12,079 nt of DNA from the NCBI GenBank assembly GCA_015229045.1, contig JADGCJ010000095.1:1-12079 (forward strand). The letters run 5' to 3'. Made by a program: the position numbers and the translations under genes. This document shows positions 7,621 to 12,079 of this stretch, one piece after another. The notes beneath the pieces are model-generated. The model saw only the letters and a program-made list of their open reading frames with translations. It was not told the DNA's origin and searched no databases. Numbering within the stretch: position 1 is the stretch's first letter; each line of letters opens with the position of its first letter. Source of the DNA: Magnetococcales bacterium. GTDB taxonomy: Bacteria; Pseudomonadota; Magnetococcia; Magnetococcales; DC0425bin3.

Positions 7621-8313
7621 GTGATGAATTTTCTGGCCCGGATCCAGGCCTGGGTGGGATGGGCTGCCCTGGTTGCGCTGGCGGGTGGTCTGTTCCTGGT
7701 CTACAACGTGCCGCCGGATTTTGTGCAGGGCAATTCGGTGCGTATCATGTACATCCATGTTCCGTCGGCGCAAATGGCGCTGCTCGTCTACCTGTTCGTG
7801 TCGGGAGCGAGCGCCGTGTTTCTCTGGAAACGCAGTGAAACCGCCGACATCCTGGCCGAGGCAGCGGCGCCTGTGGGAGCGGCGTTTGCCGTCGTGACCC
7901 TGGCCAGCGGTTCCATCTGGGGCAAACCCATGTGGGGGGCGTGGTGGGCGTGGGATGCCCGTTTGACCTCGATGCTCGTGCTGTTGATCCTTTATGTGGG
8001 CGTGATGGCCATGCGCAGCGCCCTGGATGAACCCGGCAAAGGGGCCAGGGCCACGGCCATCCTGACCCTGGTGGGGGCGGTGGATCTGCCCATCATTCAC
8101 TTTTCGGTGGTGTGGTGGCGGACGTTGCACCAGCCTTCGTCGTTTTCGGGGAAGGTCGAGCCGGCCATCAAGGGTGCCCTGTTGCCGCCTCTGCTGGTGA
8201 TGGCTGTGGCCTTTGCCGTCATGGCGGCCTATTTGATCATTCTCAAAGCCGGAAATGTCGCCGCGCAGCGTCGATTGGAGACTCTCGAGGCCGCAGGAGC
8301 CGATCATGGGTGA
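7621..8313 (+). CDS. ccmC: Heme exporter/handling protein CcmC
   Basis: CcmC is the inner-membrane heme-handling protein that presents heme to CcmE on the periplasmic side. The 230 residues have about six membrane segments. The tryptophan-rich WWD motif, WGAWWAWDARLTS, lies at 105-117. The two axial histidines are apparent as H46 (MYIHVPSA) and H160 (LPIIHFSVVWW), and the WWRTLHQPSS segment is family-typical. GAGGAG (7606-7611) lies 9 bases from GTG 7621 and 12 bases from ATG 7624, so either codon could be the true start; the difference is one residue. The gene sits 6 bases after ccmB and its end overlaps ccmD by 8 bases. Confidence 0.95.
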   Translation: MMNFLARIQAWVGWAALVALAGGLFLVYNVPPDFVQGNSVRIMYIHVPSAQMALLVYLFVSGASAVFLWKRSETADILAEAAAPVGAAFAVVTLASGSIWGKPMWGAWWAWDARLTSMLVLLILYVGVMAMRSALDEPGKGARATAILTLVGAVDLPIIHFSVVWWRTLHQPSSFSGKVEPAIKGALLPPLLVMAVAFAVMAAYLIILKAGNVAAQRRLETLEAAGADHG

Positions 8314-8452
8314 CTATTCAGGTTATGTCACGATCGCTTACGGCATTGCCCTGGCGGTTTATGGTGGAGTGACCCTGCACTGGCAGCGTCAATGGCGGCG
8401 CCTGCAAGAGCGGCTGGCGCGTGAAGGAGACACGCATGGCCAACAAAAATAA
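8306..8452 (+). CDS. ccmD: Small heme exporter subunit CcmD
   Basis: CcmD is a small single-pass membrane protein that stabilises CcmABC and is needed for release of holo-CcmE. The 48-residue product starts MGDYSGYVTIAYGIALAVYG. It has one membrane helix (about 8-25) followed by a positively charged segment (QRQWRRLQERLAR), which is the usual CcmD pattern. AGGAG at 8295-8299 is 6 bases from the ATG. The frame is open further upstream, but that part lies inside ccmC. It overlaps ccmC by 8 bases and ccmE by 17 bases. Sequence conservation of CcmD is low in general, so position in the operon carries much of the call. Confidence 0.92.
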   Translation: MGDYSGYVTIAYGIALAVYGGVTLHWQRQWRRLQERLAREGDTHGQQK

Positions 8453-8891
8453 ACGCTTCCTGTTACTGGTGACCGTGGTCATGGTGGGCGGTGCCCTGCT
8501 CACCTTGCTCTATACGTCGTTCACCGACGCCCTGGTCTATTTTCATACCCCGACGGAGATGCGCCAGAAATCGGCGGAGTTTGAAGGGCGGAAGGTGCGT
8601 ATTGGCGGCATGATTCAGGCCGGTTCCCTGGTTCGCAAGGCCGGTACCTTGGAGGTGAATTTCATCCTGACCGATGGCAAAGGTGACGTCATGATCCACT
8701 ACACGGGTGTGTTGCCGGATCTGTTCCGGGAGGGACAGGGGGCGGTGGTAGAGGGAACCTGGCGGGGGGGAACCCCCCATTTTGAGGCTGCCACGGTCCT
8801 GGCCAAGCACTCCGAAGATTATGTGCCGGTCTCCATGACCCAGGAGGGGTTGGAAAAAGCCAGTCGTTCCATCCTCCAGTCGGTGCAGTGA
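8436..8891 (+). CDS. ccmE: Heme chaperone CcmE
   Basis: CcmE is the periplasmic heme chaperone anchored in the inner membrane. It binds heme covalently through a histidine and passes it to CcmF/CcmH. The 151 residues comprise a positively charged N-terminus, one membrane anchor (about 8-27) and an OB-fold beta-barrel. The heme-binding residues are H125 and Y129 in VLAKHSEDYVP, so it belongs to the classical histidine type rather than the cysteine type. I chose ATG 8436 because AAGGAG (8424-8429) precedes it by 6 bases; a GTG at 8421 is the alternative. It overlaps the end of ccmD. A G7 run lies at 8764-8770. Confidence 0.96.
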   Translation: MANKNKRFLLLVTVVMVGGALLTLLYTSFTDALVYFHTPTEMRQKSAEFEGRKVRIGGMIQAGSLVRKAGTLEVNFILTDGKGDVMIHYTGVLPDLFREGQGAVVEGTWRGGTPHFEAATVLAKHSEDYVPVSMTQEGLEKASRSILQSVQ

Positions 8892-8896
8892 CCGCC

Positions 8897-10852
8897 ATGT
8901 GGATCGAGGTGGGACACTTTGCCGCCCTGACCGCCCTGGCACTGGCCCTGACCCAGACCGGGGCCGGGGTATTGGGCGGGGTGTTGGGGCGCCCGGTCTG
9001 GTTGCGCGTGGCCCGCCAGGCCTCCTTGATGATCGCCGTGCTGCTGACTGTGGCGAGCCTGGGTCTGATCATGGCTTTCCTTCAGCATGATTTTTCCGTG
9101 CGCTATGTGGCCGGGCATGCCTCGTTGCGCTTGCCGGTCTTTTATCTTGCCACGGCCATGTGGGGTGGCCATGAGGGGTCGCTGCTGTTGTGGGTGTGGC
9201 TGCTGTCGATTTTTTCCGCTGTGGCGGTGTGGCGGCACTGGCCGACGCATCCGGTCTCTATGCCCTGGGTTTTGGGCATTCTGGGCGCGATGCTGGTGGG
9301 CTTTTTGTTGCTGGTGTTGTTCCTGTCCAGCCCGTTTGAGCGGCTCTTTCCCGTCCCCGCCGATGGTCGGGACCTCAATCCGATGTTGCAGGATCCGGGC
9401 ATGGTTTTTCATCCGCCCTTTTTGTATCTGGGTTACGTCGGCTTTTCGGTTCCATATGCCTTTGCCATGGCCGCCCTGATCAACGGTCGTGCCGGTTCCG
9501 AGTGGATTCTGGCCATGCGACGCTGGACCCTGTTTGCCTGGGCCATGTTGACCACCGGCATCGTTCTGGGCGCTTATTGGGCCTATTACGTCCTGGGTTG
9601 GGGAGGATATTGGGCCTGGGATCCGGTGGAGAACGCCTCCTTCATGCCCTGGCTTACGGCGACCGCCTTTTTGCACTCGGTCATGGTCCAGGAGCGGCGC
9701 GACATGTTTCGTACCTGGAACCTTTTTCTGATCATCACTACCTTCGCCCTCTCTTTGTTGGGGACATTCCTGGTACGTTCCGGGGTGTTGTCGTCGGTGC
9801 ATGCTTTTGCCAACGATCCGGGGCGAGGGGTGTACATTTTGATGTTCATGACGGTGGTGCTGCTTTTCTCTTTTGGGGTGTTGGTGTTTCGCTCCGACCT
9901 GCTCAAGAGCGACACGCCGCAGTTGGATACCCTGGTTTGCAGGGAGAGTGCCTATCTTTTCAACAACATGTTTTTCGTCGTGGCGGCGCTGACCGTGCTT
10001 CTGGGGACGCTTTATCCCCTGGCCATGGAGACCCTGGTGGGATCGAAGGTCTCGGTGGGTGCCCCGTATTTCAACAAGGTATTCATTCCGATCATGCTGT
10101 GCATGTTGGCCTTGATGGGATTGGGGCCGGCCATCCCCTGGCGACGGGCTGACGCGGCGCTTTTGGGGCGTGCCTTCATGCCGTTTCTGCTTCTGGCGAT
10201 GGTGGCGGCTCTGCTGGCCTGGTTGCTGGGGGTACGGCACCCTTATGGGGTGGCTGGTGTGGGTTTGGTTGTCTTTGTTCTGGCCACCCATGTGCAGGAT
10301 TTTCGTCAGGGGGTGCTGGCCCGGCGACGGCAGGATGGCAGCTCCCTGTTGCTGGTCGTGTGGCGACTTGTGGGGCGCAATCGGCGGCGTTATGGCGGCA
10401 TGATCACCCATTTGGGCGTCTTGATGATGGTCATGGGGTTTATGGGTTCGGGGTTGTTCCAGCAGGAGCGGGATCTGGTCATGCGGGTGGGCGATGGCAT
10501 GCGCATCGGTCCCTGGCAGTTGACCTTCGAGGCGATGCGCCCGGTGGCGCGGCGCAACTGGCAGGCCGACGAGGCGGTCATCCGGGCGGTCCGGGGAGAG
10601 AGATCCTTGACGCTGCTTCCTCAGAAACGGCTCTATCATGGGAGCCCGCAGCCTATGACCGAAGCGGCCATCCATTCAACCTGGCGGGAGGATCTCTATG
10701 TCGTTTTGGGGGACCCGGTCGGGGAGGGGAGCTGGGCTTTTCGGGTGTATGTGAATCCCCTGGTGGTGTGGATCTGGTGGGGGGCGGCGATGATGGCGTT
10801 GGGAGTGGCCCTCTCCATGATGCAGGGCAGAAGGCTGCCAAGGAAAAAGTGA
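8897..10852 (+). CDS. ccmF: Cytochrome c heme lyase subunit CcmF
   Basis: CcmF is the large inner-membrane protein that receives heme from CcmE and, with CcmH, attaches it to apocytochrome c. The 651 residues fit the family and carry many membrane segments. The WWD domain GWGGYWAWDPVENASFMPWL lies at 234-253. Histidines expected as heme ligands are visible: H172 (HPPFLYLGY), H261 (AFLHSVM), H302 (SSVHAFA) and H505 (MITHLGVL). The preceding GGHEGSLLLWVW segment is also conserved. I chose ATG 8897 (MWIEVGHFA, the usual N-terminus) over GTG 8888, which overlaps the ccmE stop; neither has a strong ribosome site. It is followed by a 110-base gap that holds a decayed repeat. Confidence 0.96.
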   Translation: MWIEVGHFAALTALALALTQTGAGVLGGVLGRPVWLRVARQASLMIAVLLTVASLGLIMAFLQHDFSVRYVAGHASLRLPVFYLATAMWGGHEGSLLLWVWLLSIFSAVAVWRHWPTHPVSMPWVLGILGAMLVGFLLLVLFLSSPFERLFPVPADGRDLNPMLQDPGMVFHPPFLYLGYVGFSVPYAFAMAALINGRAGSEWILAMRRWTLFAWAMLTTGIVLGAYWAYYVLGWGGYWAWDPVENASFMPWLTATAFLHSVMVQERRDMFRTWNLFLIITTFALSLLGTFLVRSGVLSSVHAFANDPGRGVYILMFMTVVLLFSFGVLVFRSDLLKSDTPQLDTLVCRESAYLFNNMFFVVAALTVLLGTLYPLAMETLVGSKVSVGAPYFNKVFIPIMLCMLALMGLGPAIPWRRADAALLGRAFMPFLLLAMVAALLAWLLGVRHPYGVAGVGLVVFVLATHVQDFRQGVLARRRQDGSSLLLVVWRLVGRNRRRYGGMITHLGVLMMVMGFMGSGLFQQERDLVMRVGDGMRIGPWQLTFEAMRPVARRNWQADEAVIRAVRGERSLTLLPQKRLYHGSPQPMTEAAIHSTWREDLYVVLGDPVGEGSWAFRVYVNPLVVWIWWGAAMMALGVALSMMQGRRLPRKK

Positions 10853-10920
10853 TAGTGGACTCTGTCCTGGACCTGTCCGGTTGCCAGCCCCCTGGACCCC
10901 GGTTCGTTGCCGGGTACTGA
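10853..10920 (-). repeat. Dispersed double-hairpin block, copy 2 (decayed)
   Basis: Read on the minus strand this contains the 17-base stretch (10884-10900) shared exactly with copy 1 at 2556-2572, then 8 diverged bases, then CAGGTCCAGGAC identical to copy 1. The 3' arms of both hairpins have diverged, so the stems are weakened. The outer part (10884-10920) matches 12033-12069 in inverted orientation at 35 of 37 bases. No tandem 23-bp array accompanies it. It begins immediately after the ccmF stop codon. Confidence 0.85.
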
Positions 10921-10962
10921 CGTAGTTACAAGCGATGAAATCTGGCCAAAGGAAAAAGCGGT

Positions 10963-11514
10963 ATGTGGTGGAAAGCGCTCCTTCTGCTGGTTGTGGCAGG
11001 CATCCTGACCCTCTTCGCCCTGGGACTCGGCAACGACCCGCGCCTGATTCCCACGCCGCTGATCAATCGTCCGGCCACCGACTTTGACGCCCAGGCCCTG
11101 GATGGCGGCGAGAAAATTCGGCTCAGTGCCTATCGAGGCCGCTGGGTGATGCTCAATTTTTGGGGGTCATGGTGCGGCAGCTGCTGGCAGGAACACCCCT
11201 ACCTGGTAGAACTGGCCAAAAAGGTCCAATCCAGGAAGGATTTCGTCATCATCGGCATCGATTTCAAGGATAGCATAGAGGGGGGTCGGGAGTTTTTGCG
11301 CCGTTATGGCGAGACCGGCTATCGTCACGTCTTCGATCCCGAGCAACGCATCGCCATCGATTGGGGTGTCTATGGTGCCCCGGAGAGCTATCTGGTCGAT
11401 CCAGAAGGGCGTATTCGCTTGAAACACACCGGCCCGCTCTATCCGGGCTGGTTTGAGAAGGTTGCCCTTCCCCTGATGGCTCAGGGAAAGGGTGGTTCGG
11501 AGGGCACCCCATGA
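10963..11514 (+). CDS. ccmG: Membrane-anchored thiol:disulfide interchange protein CcmG (DsbE)
   Basis: CcmG is the periplasmic thioredoxin-like reductase that keeps the CcmH/apocytochrome c cysteines reduced, drawing electrons from CcdA or DsbD. The 183 residues have an N-terminal membrane anchor (about 4-22) and a thioredoxin fold. The active site is WCGSC (C71, C74) within FWGSWCGSCWQEHP; the EHP motif is characteristic of CcmG. The cis-proline is P140 in GVYGAPESYLVD. The active-site dipeptide Gly-Ser lacks the proline usual in this family. AAAGGA (10948-10953) lies 9 bases from the ATG. The stop overlaps the ccmH start as ATGA. It is separated from ccmF by the repeat-bearing gap, so it may have its own expression control. 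Confidence 0.94.
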   Translation: MWWKALLLLVVAGILTLFALGLGNDPRLIPTPLINRPATDFDAQALDGGEKIRLSAYRGRWVMLNFWGSWCGSCWQEHPYLVELAKKVQSRKDFVIIGIDFKDSIEGGREFLRRYGETGYRHVFDPEQRIAIDWGVYGAPESYLVDPEGRIRLKHTGPLYPGWFEKVALPLMAQGKGGSEGTP

Positions 11515-12014
11515 AATGGTCACGACGGGCGATCGTTTCCTGCACTCTTGTGCTTGCGCTGGTTTGGCTCACGATCACGTTCGCACCGGCCTGGGCTGGA
11601 GAACGCCAGGAGGATCCCAACGAAGCCACGGTGCGCGACATCGCCCTGGGTCTGCGTTGCGCCGTTTGCCAGAATCAGCCGGTCTACGAGTCCAATTCCG
11701 ATCTCGCCAAAGACATGCTCAAGATGATACGACAACAAGTGCAGGATGGGCGCAATCCGACGGAAATACGCCAGTACTTTCATGACCGTTATGGCGATTA
11801 CATCTATCTGGAACCCACCCGCCAGGGGAGCAACTGGATCCTGTGGGCAGGGCCTTTTTTGCTCCTGCTCGGAGGAGCGGGCGTGTTAGGCATGGCTCTG
11901 CGGCGCTGGCGGCATGCACCGCCCCCCCCGCCGACCGGAACCGGAACAGGGAGCGGCGAAGCCTCAGACCGGCGACAGCAAGCCCAGCGGGAGCTGGATC
12001 GCGTGGACTTGTAG
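11511..12014 (+). CDS. ccmH: Cytochrome c maturation protein CcmH
   Basis: CcmH is the periplasm-facing thiol-redox component of the heme ligation complex. It handles the apocytochrome CXXCH cysteines together with CcmG and CcmF. The 167 residues have a signal peptide (about 1-29, ending PAWA). The defining motif LRCAVCQNQ has C50 and C53, and a helical segment (SDLAKDMLKMIRQQV, DGRNPTEIRQYFHDRYGDYI) follows. One C-terminal membrane helix (about 109-131) precedes a Pro/Gly-rich cytoplasmic tail. The ATG overlaps the ccmG stop (ATGA), with GGAGGG at 11499-11504 as ribosome site. It lacks the C-terminal TPR domain of E. coli CcmH, so a separate CcmI would be expected; none is seen before the window ends. 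A C8 run lies at 11922-11929. Confidence 0.95.
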   Translation: MKWSRRAIVSCTLVLALVWLTITFAPAWAGERQEDPNEATVRDIALGLRCAVCQNQPVYESNSDLAKDMLKMIRQQVQDGRNPTEIRQYFHDRYGDYIYLEPTRQGSNWILWAGPFLLLLGGAGVLGMALRRWRHAPPPPPTGTGTGSGEASDRRQQAQRELDRVDL

Positions 12015-12032
12015 AAAAAAAATTGTAACCAT

Positions 12033-12079
12033 TCAGCACCCGGCAACGAATCGGGGTCCAGGGGGCTGGCTCCCTGGCA
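12033..12079 (+). repeat. Dispersed double-hairpin block, copy 3 (cut by window end)
   Basis: This begins 18 bases after the ccmH stop and runs off the window. The stem CCAGGGGG with CTCCCTGG (12058-12077, one G-T pair) matches the first hairpin of copy 1. It is inverted relative to copy 2, with 35 of 37 matching bases (12033-12069 against 10884-10920). A 23-bp array might follow outside the window. It could shape the 3' end of the ccm transcript, but there is no T-run. Confidence 0.85.

Noticed and set aside
8819..10675. Long minus-strand open frame antisense to ccmF
   Set aside because: His/Gln/Arg-rich shadow of a GC-rich membrane protein gene; ccmF on the plus strand has full family motifs.

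Overview
The window comes from a GC-rich proteobacterium. It has a CIRCE-controlled groESL operon and a complete System I (Ccm) cytochrome c maturation cluster, which is typical of alpha- and gammaproteobacteria. The unbroken ccmABCDEFGH order resembles gammaproteobacteria more than most alphaproteobacteria. The abundant intergenic hairpin arrays built on GGGGCTTCGCCCC remind me of magnetotactic cocci (Magnetococcales), but that lineage call is a low-confidence recollection I cannot test here. All supported genes lie on the + strand.

Region 1 (1-2530): a tandem hairpin array, then a promoter overlapped by a CIRCE operator, then groES and groEL, closed by an intrinsic terminator. Region 2 (2531-3300): two further 23-bp tandem arrays in opposite orientations, enclosing a 55-codon gene for a small, probably membrane-anchored protein. 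A leader follows with competing hairpins and a T-rich 9-bp repeat. Region 3 (3301-6206): elbB (DJ-1/PfpI-like), an M24 metallopeptidase joined to it by an ATGA overlap, and an inner-membrane SPOR-domain protein. Region 4 (6284-12014): ccmA, ccmB, ccmC, ccmD, ccmE, ccmF, ccmG and ccmH. The ccmA-ccmF genes overlap or nearly touch. A 110-bp gap holding a decayed copy of the dispersed repeat separates ccmF from ccmG, and another, inverted copy begins just after ccmH.

Functionally, the Ccm genes form one pathway. CcmABCD exports or loads heme onto CcmE, CcmE carries it by a covalent histidine bond, and CcmF with CcmH ligates it to apocytochrome c whose CXXCH cysteines are kept reduced by CcmG and CcmH. 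A CcmI-type TPR protein is not in the window and could lie downstream. GroESL is the general chaperonin. ElbB, the M24 peptidase and the SPOR protein have no evident link to Ccm beyond co-orientation.

The most unusual content is the repeat family. Three arrays differ from one another, yet every difference falls in a hairpin loop or linker. Arrays 1 and 3 end in a perfectly identical 46-bp block, and a second block type occurs three times, twice as inverted copies around ccmGH.
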